Assembly (NCBI RefSeq): GCF_029277445.1
Contig: NZ_CP119566.1
Span: forward strand, 1,333,001-1,397,000
Length of the DNA: 64,000 nucleotides
From: Pararhizobium qamdonense
GTDB lineage: Bacteria; Pseudomonadota; Alphaproteobacteria; Rhizobiales; Rhizobiaceae
Reading direction: 5' to 3'
Shown here: in pieces, positions 51,280 to 60,189 of the stretch
Layout: each line of letters opens with the position of its first letter
Position numbering within the stretch: position 1 is the stretch's first letter
The notes under the pieces: model-generated
What the model was told of the DNA's origin: nothing
The model's input: only the letters and a program-made list of their open reading frames with translations
Database searches by the model: none
Position numbers and translations under genes: made by a program

Positions 51280-51501
51280 AATCGAACGTCTTTCCAGCTA
51301 TTTAGATTTCGTCTCGCAAACCGTAAGTTAGTGGTTTTCACATTATCCGCAAAACCCCGGGGGCATGTTTTGCAGGATCGTACAATAATCTTGCAGGATT
51401 GCTCTATCGTTCGTCGCGCATGATCTGCAACTATGCTTCCGGGGAGAGGCAATCTATGCTTCGATCACGATCCCCACTTTCATCAGACAAAGGAGTGACC
51501 C

Positions 51502-52542
51502 ATGGCCCTGGCACGAGGATATGCTGCGACGGATGCGTCGAAGCCGCTGCAGCCCTTCACATTCGAACGGCGCGAACCCCGCGAGGACGACGTCGTCATC
51601 AGCATCAAATATTCCGGCATCTGCCATTCGGATATTCACCAAGCCCGCAACGAGTGGGGCAATTCGGCATTTCCGATGGTCCCCGGCCACGAGATCGCCG
51701 GTATCGTCACGGCGGTCGGCTCCAAGGTCTCCAAGTTCAAGGTCGGCGACCGGGTCGGCGTCGGCTGCTTCGTCGATAGCTGCACCACATGCGCCAGCCG
51801 CGATCTCGATCTGGAACAGTATATGCCCGGTCTCGTCGTCACCTATAACGGTGTGGAAGCCGACGGCAAGACGCCAACCCAGGGCGGCTATTCCGATCAT
51901 ATCGTCGTCAAGGAAGGCTATGTCCTTTCCATTCCGGAGAATCTGCCCTTCGAGGCAACGGCACCGCTGCTCTGCGCCGGCATCACGCTATATTCGCCGC
52001 TGCGCAACTGGGGTGCTGGCCCCGGCAAGAAGATCGCAGTCGTCGGCATGGGCGGCCTTGGCCATATGGGCGTCAAGCTTGCGCATGCGATGGGGGCCGA
52101 TGTCACGGTTCTTAGCCAGTCCTTGTCAAAGCAGGAGGACGGCCTGAAGCTGGGTGCCGACCACTATTATGCAACCTCCGACGCGAAAACCTTCGAGACG
52201 CTGGCGGGAACGTTCGACCTCATCCTGTGCACGGTCTCGGCCGAGATCGACTGGAATGCCTATCTTGGCCTGCTCAAGGTCGATGGCACGCTGGTGCTCT
52301 TGGGGATTCCGGAAAAGCCGGTGCCGGTCCATGCCTTCTCGCTCGTTCCGTCGCGCCGCAGCATTGCCGGCTCGATGATCGGTTCGATCAAGGAAACCCA
52401 GGAAATGCTCGATTTCTGCGGCGAGCACAATATCGTCTCGGAAATCGAACTGATCCGCATGGATCAGGTCAACGAGGCCTATGAGCGCGTTCTGAAGAGC
52501 GACGTGCGCTACCGCTTCGTCATCGACATGGCGACGCTGTAA
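51502..52542 (+). CDS. Zinc-type alcohol dehydrogenase (YahK/CAD-like)
   Basis: 346 aa with AGGAG upstream. [16 protein letters not shown] (catalytic zinc Cys at about 41) and [12 protein letters not shown], then the Rossmann motif [20 protein letters not shown], identify an NADP(H)-type cinnamyl/aldehyde-reducing medium-chain dehydrogenase. The structural zinc site, normally four Cys, keeps C94 and C97 but has R100 and M108 in place of the other two. It reduces aldehydes to alcohols or the reverse. Substrate not known. Confidence 0.88.
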   Translation: MALARGYAATDASKPLQPFTFERREPREDDVVISIKYSGICHSDIHQARNEWGNSAFPMVPGHEIAGIVTAVGSKVSKFKVGDRVGVGCFVDSCTTCASRDLDLEQYMPGLVVTYNGVEADGKTPTQGGYSDHIVVKEGYVLSIPENLPFEATAPLLCAGITLYSPLRNWGAGPGKKIAVVGMGGLGHMGVKLAHAMGADVTVLSQSLSKQEDGLKLGADHYYATSDAKTFETLAGTFDLILCTVSAEIDWNAYLGLLKVDGTLVLLGIPEKPVPVHAFSLVPSRRSIAGSMIGSIKETQEMLDFCGEHNIVSEIELIRMDQVNEAYERVLKSDVRYRFVIDMATL

Positions 52543-52555
52543 AGCTTTGAGAAGA

Positions 52556-52588
52556 AAAGGCCGGCAGGTTCGTCCCGCCGGCCTTTTT
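52556..52588. terminator. Bidirectional terminator after the dehydrogenase gene
   Basis: AAAGGCCGGC (52556-52565) pairs with GCCGGCCTTT (52577-52586), followed by T residues on the plus strand and on the minus strand by TTC. It lies between two convergent genes. Confidence 0.8.
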
Positions 52589-52611
52589 AGTATCAATTGA
52601 GAATCAAAGGG

Positions 52612-52974
52612 CTATTTGACTTCGGTCAGGACTTCGGTGCCGGAGCCATCTTTGCCGGTAATCGTCCAGGCGCCGTTCAGTATGCCATCGCCCTTGACCT
52701 GGTAGACGATCAGCCCCATGGCATCGTCCAGAACGTAAGCGGCCGCGAACGCATCGCCGTTCAGCATGCACACGCCGGTCGATTTGACGCCGGCGGTCTC
52801 CCATTCGATGATGCAGGTGGTTTCGCTGGCCAGCGTGATTTCAGCTGTGCCGGAATAGCTGGATCCGTCGAGATTGGTGCCTTCGACGGTATATTTGCCG
52901 GCATTGACGGTTTGCGCATGCGCGGTGGAAGCGGCCGCCAGCAAAAGTGCTGCCGCGAAAATGATCTTTTTCAT
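52612..52974 (-). CDS. Small secreted protein
   Basis: 120 aa from the ATG at 52974 with GAGGGG upstream. Signal peptide MKKIIFAAALLLAAASTAHA, then a beta-rich body (GKYTVEGTNLDGSSYSGTAE, CIIEWETAGVKSTGVCML, ILNGAWTITGKDGSGTEVL) with two Cys that may pair. It resembles small periplasmic proteins of rhizobia of unknown function. Confidence 0.75.
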   Translation of the reverse strand: MKKIIFAAALLLAAASTAHAQTVNAGKYTVEGTNLDGSSYSGTAEITLASETTCIIEWETAGVKSTGVCMLNGDAFAAAYVLDDAMGLIVYQVKGDGILNGAWTITGKDGSGTEVLTEVK

Positions 52975-53069
52975 GGGTCCCCTCAAAAAAATGGCTCGAT
53001 GATCGAGCGCATTTTAGCCTATGCGCAATTGGTACCGTTTGAAAAGAACCAAAATTGTGGTGATCGGGG

Positions 53070-53534
53070 TCAGGCGAGCGGCAGCGGCCCGTCGTTCTTG
53101 ATCTCTTCCATGACCGCATAGGTGCGCGTCTCCTTGACGCCCGGAAGCGTCCAGAGCACCTGGCCGAGGAAGTTGCGATAGGCGTTCATGTCCTCAAAGC
53201 GGGTCTTGACGAGATAGTCGAAACCGCCGGCCACCATATGGCATTCGAGCACCGACGGCGCCTGTTTGACCGCAACCGCAAATTTGTCGAAGACTTCGGG
53301 CGTCGTCTTGTCGAGCATGACCTCGATGAAAACGAGAAGACCAAAGCCCAGCTTGTGCGGATCGAGCCGCGCACCGAAACCAGAGACATAGCCTTCCTTC
53401 AGCAAGCGGCGCAGCCGCTCGCTGGTGGCCGTCGGCGAAAGGCCGATGCGGTCGGCCAGTTCCAGATTGGTGATCCGGCCGTCCGCCTGCAGGATGTTGA
53501 GAATCCGCCGGTCGATTTTGTCTATCTCATGCAT
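53070..53534 (-). CDS. Lrp/AsnC-family regulator
   Basis: 154 aa from the ATG at 53534; an in-frame GTG at 53546 is possible. An N-terminal helix-turn-helix (IDRRILNILQADGRITNLEL, LSPTATSERLRRLLKEG) is followed by the RAM ligand-binding domain (APSVLECHMVAGGFDYLVKT). Such regulators respond to amino acids. It lies just after the amidohydrolase on the same strand and may control it. Confidence 0.85.
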   Translation of the reverse strand: MHEIDKIDRRILNILQADGRITNLELADRIGLSPTATSERLRRLLKEGYVSGFGARLDPHKLGFGLLVFIEVMLDKTTPEVFDKFAVAVKQAPSVLECHMVAGGFDYLVKTRFEDMNAYRNFLGQVLWTLPGVKETRTYAVMEEIKNDGPLPLA

Positions 53535-53561
53535 CGGATGTCCCACCCTTTCAGTGACGGC

Positions 53562-54725
53562 TTACGCCGCCAGCCGCATTTCGGCGAGTTTCACCCAATA
53601 GGAGATGCCATGCGGGATCGCCTCGTCGTTGAAGTCGTAGCCCGGATTGTGCAGGCCGGCCGTGTCGCCATTGCCGATGAAGATGAAGGCGCCGGGACGG
53701 GCGAGCAGCATGTAGGAAAAATCCTCGCCGCCCATCATCGGATCGAGATCGCCAAAGACCTGGCTTTCGCCGGCAATATTTTGCGCTGCCGAAAGGGCGT
53801 GGGCGGTTTCCTGGCGGTGGTTGACCGTGACGGGATAGTTGCGGGCGTAGGAGACCTGGATCTTGGCACCATAGGCGGTGCCGAGGCTTTCGGAAATCTG
53901 CTTGATGCGCTGTTCGGCGAGATCGCGCACCTCCGGCATCAGCGTGCGGACCGTGCCGCCGAGCTTGGCCTGTTCGGGAATGATGTTATGGGCGAACCCG
54001 GCATTGAACTTCGTCACCGAAACGACCACGGAGGACAGGGGATCGACCGAGCGCGAGGCAATCGTCTGCAGCGCGTTGACGATCTGCGAACCGATGACGA
54101 TCGGGTCGATCGTGCGGTGCGGCTGGGCGGCATGGCCGCCGCGGCCATCGATGGTGATGGTGAATTCATCGGTGGAGGCCATGATCGGGCCGACGCGGCT
54201 GCCGAACTGGCCGACCGGCATGCCCGGCATATTGTGCATGCCGTAGACTTCCTCGATGGCGAAACGCTCCATCATGCCGTCCTTGACCATTTCATGGCCG
54301 CCGGCGCCGCCTTCTTCGGCCGGCTGGAAGATCACGGCGACCGCGCCTTTGAAATTGCGGGTTTCGGCCAGATATTTTGCCGCGCCGAGAAGCATGGCGG
54401 TGTGGCCGTCATGGCCGCAGGCGTGCATCTTGCCGGATGTTGTCGAAGCCCAGGGCTTGCCGCTGGTTTCGGTCATCGGCAGGGCATCCATGTCGGCGCG
54501 CATGCCGATGGTGCGGCCTTCGCCGAGATTGCCCCTGATCAGGCCGACGACGCCGGTGCGGCCGATCCCGGTCACGATTTCGTCAACCCCGAATTCTTTC
54601 AATTTGTTTTCAACAAAAGCTGCCGTATTTTCGACGGCAAACAGCAGTTCCGGCTTCGTGTGGAGGTGGCGGCGCCATTCCGTGACTTCGGTCTGGAGTT
54701 CTGCTGCGCGGTTGAGAATAGGCAT
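53562..54725 (-). CDS. M20-family amidohydrolase (hippurate hydrolase type)
   Basis: 387 aa from the ATG at 54725 with AGGAAA upstream. HTKPELLFAVENTA, GMRADMDALPMTE, HACGHDGHTAMLLGAAKYLA, FQPAEEGGAGGHEMVKDGM and DGRGGHAAQPHRTIDP carry the metal ligands and the dimerisation-domain pattern of M20D peptidases that remove acyl groups from amino acids or related amides. Length matches. Cytoplasmic. Confidence 0.9.
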   Translation of the reverse strand: MPILNRAAELQTEVTEWRRHLHTKPELLFAVENTAAFVENKLKEFGVDEIVTGIGRTGVVGLIRGNLGEGRTIGMRADMDALPMTETSGKPWASTTSGKMHACGHDGHTAMLLGAAKYLAETRNFKGAVAVIFQPAEEGGAGGHEMVKDGMMERFAIEEVYGMHNMPGMPVGQFGSRVGPIMASTDEFTITIDGRGGHAAQPHRTIDPIVIGSQIVNALQTIASRSVDPLSSVVVSVTKFNAGFAHNIIPEQAKLGGTVRTLMPEVRDLAEQRIKQISESLGTAYGAKIQVSYARNYPVTVNHRQETAHALSAAQNIAGESQVFGDLDPMMGGEDFSYMLLARPGAFIFIGNGDTAGLHNPGYDFNDEAIPHGISYWVKLAEMRLAA

Positions 54726-54867
54726 TTTGGTTTCCTGTGGGTCCATTGCGGGCATGGGATACGGGATATTTGGCATCGGCGCAAAAGAATGGTCTTTGCC
54801 ATCTCCTCGCCATATAGGTTAAATAGCCGGACGATACGAGGCAATTCCCGAAATTTCGAGGTTTGAT

Positions 54868-55995
54868 GTGCAGACAACTGGAATTCGCAAGAGTGGCGCG
54901 TTGAAGCTATTCGCAGTCCTGACCGGCGCCTGCGCCTCGCTGCTGTCGGCCACACTGCCGAGCGTGGCCAATCCGCAGCTGGTTGTCGATGTCAGTTCGC
55001 TGAAGGTTTACGAGCAACGGGAAATCTACCAGAAATGGTATCCGGCCTCGCTGACCAAGCTGATGACGGCGTATACCACCTTCCGGGCGCTGAAATCCGG
55101 GCAGCTGACGCTGGAAACACCGGTTATCATGAGCAAGAACGCCGCCGGCGAGCCGCCGAGCAAGATGTTCTACAAGCCCGGCCAGGCCGTGACGCTCGAC
55201 AGCGCGCTGAAGATGATGCTGATCAAATCGGCCAACGATATTGCCGTTGCGATTGGCGAGACCGTTGCTGGGTCCGAGCCCGCTTTCGTCAACCAGATGA
55301 ATGCCGAAGCCAAGCGTATCGGCATGACCTCGTCGCATTTTGTCAATCCGAATGGATTGCCCGGTGCCGGTCAGTACACCACGGCCCGCGATCTCGCCGT
55401 TCTGGCGATCACGATCAAGCGCGAGTTTCCGCAATATGCGCCGTACTTTGCCTATGAAGGCTTCACCACGGGCAAGAAAAACTATCCCAACTTCAATATG
55501 CTGATCGGCCGTTTCGATGGTGCCGACGGCATGAAGACCGGTTTCATCTGCGCCTCGGGCTTCAACCAGGTTTCCTCCGCCACGCGCAATGGCCGTGCCG
55601 TCGTGTCCGTCGTTCTCGGCGCTGACAGCCTTGGCGGCCGGGCGGACGAATCGGCGCGGTTGCTGCAGCTGGGGCTTACCTCAAGCAATGCCGGCAAGCC
55701 CGGCCTTGGCCAGATTGCACCCTATGGCGAGACGCGTGACATGGTTGCCGATGTCAGCAAGGAAATCTGCAACCCGAAGGCCGCCAAGGTGCGCTCGGAA
55801 AACCGGGACGAAGGTGGACGGCAGAAACTGCTGTCGCCCTATATTCATGAGATCAACCGCCCGCTGAACCTTGTCGCTGCCGGGCTGATCCCGGGCCTCG
55901 AGAAGGTGGACGATGTCAAGACCAGGGGGCAGATGGAGGCAGGCCAGGGCGATGTCGCCAATGTGCCGGTCCCGGTTCCCCGTCCCGTTTTCTAA
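54868..55995 (+). CDS. D-alanyl-D-alanine carboxypeptidase (S11)
   Basis: 375 aa from a GTG. An N-terminal signal segment (LKLFAVLTGACASLLSATLP) precedes the three penicillin-binding motifs: SLTK at about residue 61, SAN at 121, KTG at 223. It trims the terminal D-Ala of peptidoglycan stem peptides in the periplasm. The Pro/Val-rich end VPVPVPRPVF is unusual and could be a partner-binding tail. About 140 bases from the amidohydrolase gene, divergently oriented. Confidence 0.9.
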   Translation: MQTTGIRKSGALKLFAVLTGACASLLSATLPSVANPQLVVDVSSLKVYEQREIYQKWYPASLTKLMTAYTTFRALKSGQLTLETPVIMSKNAAGEPPSKMFYKPGQAVTLDSALKMMLIKSANDIAVAIGETVAGSEPAFVNQMNAEAKRIGMTSSHFVNPNGLPGAGQYTTARDLAVLAITIKREFPQYAPYFAYEGFTTGKKNYPNFNMLIGRFDGADGMKTGFICASGFNQVSSATRNGRAVVSVVLGADSLGGRADESARLLQLGLTSSNAGKPGLGQIAPYGETRDMVADVSKEICNPKAAKVRSENRDEGGRQKLLSPYIHEINRPLNLVAAGLIPGLEKVDDVKTRGQMEAGQGDVANVPVPVPRPVF

Positions 55996-56021
55996 AGTTT
56001 CGCCTGCTGATCGGATAAGCC

Positions 56022-57185
56022 ATGAGCCTTGTTTCAAACGCCGTGCCGGTGTCGATCCTCACCGGTTTTCTCGGTGCGGGAAAGACATCCCTTCTCAACC
56101 GGCTCCTCAAGGATCCCGACCTTACCGATACCGCCGTCATCATCAACGAGTTCGGCGATGTGTCTCTCGATCACCTTCTGGTCGAGGCATCGAGCGACGG
56201 GATCATCGAACTGTCGGATGGCTGCCTCTGCTGCACGGTGCGGGGCGAACTGGTCGATACGCTGGCTGATCTGATGGACCGGATGCAGACCGGCAAGATC
56301 AAGCCGCTGAAGCGCGTGGTCATCGAAACCACCGGACTTGCCGATCCGGCGCCGGTCTTGCAATCGGTGATGGGCAATCCTGTCATCGCCCAGAGCTACC
56401 GGCTCGATGGCGTCGTTACCGTCGTCGATGCCGCCAACGGCCTTTCCACGCTTGATCATCACGAAGAGGCGGTCAAGCAGGTGGCGATGGCGGACCGGCT
56501 GGTGATCAGCAAGATATCGCTGGCGACGCCGGATGTGGTGAATGCGCTGAAGGCGCGGCTACGCGCCCTCAATCCGCGCGCACCGATGATCGATGGCGAT
56601 CTGCCGGAAGCGGGCAAGGCTGAACTCTTCCATTGCGGGCTCTACGATCCCGCCACCAAGATCGCCGATGTCGGCCGCTGGCTGCAGGACGAGGTGGCTG
56701 CGGACCATCACGACCACGACCACGATCATGACCATGCTCATGATCATTGCGGCCACGACAATTGTGGTCATGACCACCACCATCATCATCATGATGAGAA
56801 CCGGCATGGGGCGGATATCCGGTCTTTCAGTCTTGTCCACGACCGGTCGATCGAGCCGATGGCGCTTGAAATGTTCGTCGATCTCCTGCGCTCCGCCCAT
56901 GGCGAAAAGCTGTTGCGGATGAAGGCGATCGTCTCGATGACCGACAATCCCGACCGGCCGCTGATCCTGCATGGCGTGCAGACCGTGTTCCATGCGCCGC
57001 AGCGCATGGCCGCATGGCCCGATCCGTCCGACCGGCGCACCCGCATGGTGCTGATCACCAAGGACCTGCCGGAAGCCTTCGTGCGCGATCTCTTCGATGC
57101 CTTTACCGGCAAGCCGCGCATCGACCGGCCCGACCGGCAGGCGCTCGAGGACAATCCGCTGGCGGTTCCAGGGCTCAGACTGTAA
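56022..57185 (+). CDS. G3E GTPase, CobW/zinc-metallochaperone type
   Basis: 387 aa. Walker A GFLGAGKTS (residues 11-19), INEFGDVSLD, the metal site GCLCCTV (67-73) and VIETTGLADP identify the CobW/ZNG1 branch. A histidine-rich loop at about residues 228-262 (DHHDHDHDHDHAHDHCGHDN and on) offers many metal-binding residues. The C-terminal CobW domain (LLRMKAIVSMTDNPDRPLIL) is complete. It probably delivers zinc to a client enzyme. Followed at 21 bases by the DUF930 gene. Confidence 0.88.
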   Translation: MSLVSNAVPVSILTGFLGAGKTSLLNRLLKDPDLTDTAVIINEFGDVSLDHLLVEASSDGIIELSDGCLCCTVRGELVDTLADLMDRMQTGKIKPLKRVVIETTGLADPAPVLQSVMGNPVIAQSYRLDGVVTVVDAANGLSTLDHHEEAVKQVAMADRLVISKISLATPDVVNALKARLRALNPRAPMIDGDLPEAGKAELFHCGLYDPATKIADVGRWLQDEVAADHHDHDHDHDHAHDHCGHDNCGHDHHHHHHDENRHGADIRSFSLVHDRSIEPMALEMFVDLLRSAHGEKLLRMKAIVSMTDNPDRPLILHGVQTVFHAPQRMAAWPDPSDRRTRMVLITKDLPEAFVRDLFDAFTGKPRIDRPDRQALEDNPLAVPGLRL

Positions 57186-57206
57186 CGCACCGGCGAGGGG
57201 CTTTGC

Positions 57207-57974
57207 ATGTTTCCGGAGCTGGGCGGCGGTATCGGCAACATGCGGGCGCCAGCCCATCCTGCCAGCCGTCCCGGCGGCTGGAGTGTCAGCGCTTCCCTCG
57301 GCTTCCATCTCCTGATCGGGCTCGCCCTGCTTTTCGCCGTGACGCCGCGCCGGCAGGCACCGTCATCGCAAGAGAGCGTCAGCGTCAATGTGCTGACGCA
57401 GCAGCAGTTCGAGGCCGCGAGCAGCCCGGCGGCTGCCCAGGTGCAATCCCAGCCGGCGCCGCAATCCCAATCCCAACCACAATCCACGAGTGATGCGGTC
57501 AATGCGCCACAAAGAGAAACTCCGGTTCCGGCATTTGAGAAACTGCCGACGGACCAGCTGCGCCCGCAGGTGGATGCGATGGTTCAGGCAAAGCACCTGC
57601 AGTCGGCCAAGGTTCTGGCCGATCCGCGCAGCGCCAAGGCGCGGAAGGCGATGGGTCAGCTTGCATCCTCGGAGCGTATCGTCCAGCTCTGCAATATCGA
57701 GGCGATGGAACAGGTGCATCTCTGGAAGCCGACGTTAAAGCCGGATTTTCTGGTCGCCTATGCGATGGCAGATACTGAGCTGTCGGGGCAAAAGCTCAAG
57801 GCGGACGGCGGGGCGTTCCGCAGCAAGAGACGCTGGTACAAGATCGGGTTCACCTGCGAAGTGACGCCGGACCTCAAGCAGGTCGTCTCGTTTGCCTTTG
57901 CGGTTGGCAGCGAGATTGCGAAAAGCGAATGGGCCGATCACAACCTGACGGCGGATGATGGTCCGGTGGATTAG
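57207..57974 (+). CDS. DUF930 protein with membrane anchor
   Basis: 255 aa. An N-terminal transmembrane segment (LGFHLLIGLALLFAV), a Gln/Pro/Ser-rich linker (QSQPAPQSQSQPQSTS), then a DUF930 domain (about residues 110-245: KHLQSAKVLADPRSAKARKA, ERIVQLCNIEAMEQVHLWKP, RRWYKIGFTCEVTPDLKQV) exposed to the periplasm. Known in rhizobia; function not established. Confidence 0.8.
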   Translation: MFPELGGGIGNMRAPAHPASRPGGWSVSASLGFHLLIGLALLFAVTPRRQAPSSQESVSVNVLTQQQFEAASSPAAAQVQSQPAPQSQSQPQSTSDAVNAPQRETPVPAFEKLPTDQLRPQVDAMVQAKHLQSAKVLADPRSAKARKAMGQLASSERIVQLCNIEAMEQVHLWKPTLKPDFLVAYAMADTELSGQKLKADGGAFRSKRRWYKIGFTCEVTPDLKQVVSFAFAVGSEIAKSEWADHNLTADDGPVD

Positions 57975-58007
57975 AGCCTCGTACTCATTGATCGTAAGAG
58001 GCTCTAA
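57971..58007. terminator. Inverted repeat joining two convergent genes
   Basis: TTAGAGCCTC (57971-57980) and GAGGCTCTAA (57998-58007) are exact complements and contain the stop codons of both convergent genes. Likely a shared terminator, although T-runs are absent. Confidence 0.5.
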
Positions 58008-59266
58008 TTGCCGCAGGCAGCGGCCCTTGCGAGAAAGAACGCCTTTTCGCTGCTGTTACGGGTGAGGCCTGCCGCGCGCTCGAATTCGGCTTTGGCGTCC
58101 GCCAAGCGTCCGGCCCGAAACAGGAAATCGCCTCTTGCGGCGGGCAGGGGGACGTAGTTTTGCAGTCCCGCTGCCGGATCGATCTCGTCGAGGCGCGCGA
58201 GCCCGGCTTCCGGTCCAAATGCCATGCTATGGGCGACGGCCCGGTTGAGATCGACCACCGGCGACGGCATGACCTCGCGCAGCGTGTCGTAAAGCCCGGC
58301 AATTTTATGCCAGTCCGTGTCTTCCGCCTTGCGCGCGCGGGCGTGACAGGCGGCCAGAGCTGCCTGCAGGGCATAGGGACCATGCGCGCCGCCGAGCGCT
58401 TCCACACGCTGCAGGGCTGCAAGCCCGCGCCGGATCAGGAGCTGGTCCCAATGGGCGCGGTTCTGCTCGGTCAAAAGGATCGGCGATCCGTCCGGGGCCA
58501 CACGGGCATTAAGACGGGAGGCCTGGATTTCCATCAGCGACAAGAGGCCGAGCACTTCCGGCTCGTCCGGCATGAGGCCGGCGAGGATGCGGCCGAGACG
58601 TTGGGCCTCCGCGCAGAGCGCCGGGCGGATCAGGTCTTCGCCTGCGGTGGCGGCATAGCCCTCGTTGAAGATCAGGTAGATCACTTCCAGAACGGATGCG
58701 AGCCGTTCTGCGCGCTCTGCGCCGCGCGGCACCGCAAAGGTGAGGCCGGCATTGCCGATCGTCTTCTTGGCCCTCACGATCCGCTGGGCGATGGTGGCTT
58801 CGTTCGAGAGAAAGGCGCGGGCAATTTCATCGGTCGTCAAACCGCCGATCAGCCGCAGGGTCAGTGCTGCCCGCGCCTCTGTCGAAAGCACGGGATGGCA
58901 GGCAGCAAAGAGGAGACCCAGCAGCTCGTCGCCGAGATCGTCGTCCAGCGCCGCTTCGATATCCTCGACGCTGGTATCACGCTCATCTTCGAGGTCGCGG
59001 CCGATTTCGGCATGTTTGCGCGTGAGCATTTTCTTGCGGCGCAAACCATCGATGGCGCGGCGCTTGGCGGCGGACATCAGCCAGGCTCCGGGATTTTTCG
59101 GAACGCCGTTTACTGGCCAATCCGAGAGCGCGGTTACCAGAGCGTCCTGCGCCAGCTCTTCCGCCAGCCCGACGTCTCTGACCATCCGCGCCAGGCCGCC
59201 GATCAGGCGGGCCTGTTCGATCCGGAACACTGTCTCGATTGCCTGATGCGTTTCGTTTGCCGCCAT
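58004..59266 (-). CDS. ECF sigma factor with DUF6596-type C-terminus (ECF42 group)
   Basis: 420 aa. Sigma region 2 (LIGGLARMVRDVGLAEELAQ, LSDWPVNGVPKNPGAWLMSA) and region 4 (TLRLIGGLTTDEIARAFLSN, EATIAQRIVRAKK) are followed by about 220 residues of helical repeats (VIYLIFNEGYAATAGEDLIR, EVLGLLSLMEIQASRLNARV). This long C-terminal extension is the mark of the ECF42 group, which lacks an anti-sigma factor and is encoded next to DGPF proteins, as here. Confidence 0.87.
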   Translation of the reverse strand: MAANETHQAIETVFRIEQARLIGGLARMVRDVGLAEELAQDALVTALSDWPVNGVPKNPGAWLMSAAKRRAIDGLRRKKMLTRKHAEIGRDLEDERDTSVEDIEAALDDDLGDELLGLLFAACHPVLSTEARAALTLRLIGGLTTDEIARAFLSNEATIAQRIVRAKKTIGNAGLTFAVPRGAERAERLASVLEVIYLIFNEGYAATAGEDLIRPALCAEAQRLGRILAGLMPDEPEVLGLLSLMEIQASRLNARVAPDGSPILLTEQNRAHWDQLLIRRGLAALQRVEALGGAHGPYALQAALAACHARARKAEDTDWHKIAGLYDTLREVMPSPVVDLNRAVAHSMAFGPEAGLARLDEIDPAAGLQNYVPLPAARGDFLFRAGRLADAKAEFERAAGLTRNSSEKAFFLARAAACGN

Positions 59267-59291
59267 ATGTGTGGATTAAACGAGCGGGAAA

Positions 59292-59325
59292 GGCCGCGTC
59301 AAGCCAGCGGTAGTCTGACGCGGCC
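59292..59325 (-). terminator. Terminator of the DGPF gene
   Basis: GGCCGCGTCA (59292-59301) and TGACGCGGCC (59316-59325) are exact complements; reading leftward, TTTCCC follows. Confidence 0.55.
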
Positions 59326-59333
59326 CGGCGAAA

Positions 59334-59756
59334 TCAGCGCTTGGCTGCCTTTTCGCGCAGGCGTTCTTCCTGTTCGGCCAGTTCCGGCGTAAATGCCTCG
59401 CCGAAATCGGCTGCCTCGAAGACCTGGCGGATTTCCAGCTCGCTTGGGCCGGGCATCGGGTTGGGGCAGCGCTTGGCCCATTCGACGGCCTGCGCCATGT
59501 CCTTGACTTCCCACAGCCAGAAACCGGCGATCAGTTCGCGGGTTTCGGCAAAGGGCCCATCGATGACGGTGCGTGACGGGCCGTCGAAGGCGATCCGCTT
59601 GCCCTTGACGGAGGGATGCAGCCCTTCGCCGGCCATCATGATACCGGCATTGACCAGCTCCTCGTTATATTTGCCCATGGCTTCCAGAAGCTCGGTCGTC
59701 GGCATGACGCCTGCTTCGCTATCCTTCGATGCCTTGACGATCACCATCACACGCAT
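59334..59756 (-). CDS. DGPF/YCII-domain protein
   Basis: 140 aa with GGGAGA before the ATG. RVMVIVKASKDSEAGVMPTT, MMAGEGLHPSVKGKRI and RTVIDGPFAETRELIAGFWL contain the DGPF motif that defines this YCII-related family. Its gene lies directly upstream of the ECF42 sigma factor, the typical pairing; it is a likely target or partner in that response. Confidence 0.87.
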   Translation of the reverse strand: MRVMVIVKASKDSEAGVMPTTELLEAMGKYNEELVNAGIMMAGEGLHPSVKGKRIAFDGPSRTVIDGPFAETRELIAGFWLWEVKDMAQAVEWAKRCPNPMPGPSELEIRQVFEAADFGEAFTPELAEQEERLREKAAKR

Positions 59757-59958
59757 TGTGTTCTCCCTTGATTATTGGAAGCCGGAATGGCCTTCCTGAC
59801 CATACGACGAACGACGCCCGGCTCGATCGACATCGTTCCGGAATTTTTTTGAGAAATCTAGAGAAGTTGTGATGGAGAGGGCCGCTTGGCCGTCTTTACG
59901 GCAGAATGTGTCCGGCGGGACTGAACAGGTCTCTCGCCGTCAAGTTTGACCTTGGACG
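59757..59958. promoter_or_regulatory. Upstream region of the DGPF gene
   Basis: About 200 bases without a gene, between the TusA-like gene and the DGPF gene. It would hold the ECF-dependent promoter, but I see no unambiguous -35/-10 pair. Confidence 0.25.
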
Positions 59959-60189
59959 TCAAGCCTTCTTGCGGATGACGAAACGGTGGCCGCCGGACAG
60001 CGCCTCGGATTGCTCCAGGCTATGGCCGTCTTCGTTGCAGAAATGCGGAATGTCGATGATGGCGAGCGGGTCGGTGGTCTCGACCGTGATCAGCGTGCCG
60101 GGAGCAAGGGAGAGCATGCGCTTGCGTGTTCGCAAGACCGGCAAGGGGCATTTCAGCCCCTTGAGGTCATAGATCAGGCCGTCGGGCAT
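59959..60189 (-). CDS. TusA/SirA-like sulfur carrier protein
   Basis: 76 aa from the ATG at 60189, which overlaps the stop of the upstream L,D-transpeptidase gene (TGATG). YDLKGLKCPLPVLRTRKRML has the CPxP motif with the active Cys at about residue 14, followed by the compact TusA fold (TLITVETTDPLAIIDIPHFC). It carries sulfur as a persulfide in the cytoplasm. Confidence 0.85.
   Translation of the reverse strand: MPDGLIYDLKGLKCPLPVLRTRKRMLSLAPGTLITVETTDPLAIIDIPHFCNEDGHSLEQSEALSGGHRFVIRKKA

Noticed and set aside
53238..54866. Plus-strand frame of 542 aa
   Set aside because: Antisense to the Lrp regulator and the M20 amidohydrolase, both of which show all family motifs.
58160..59392. Plus-strand frame of 410 aa
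   Set aside because: Antisense to the ECF sigma factor gene, which has complete sigma regions.
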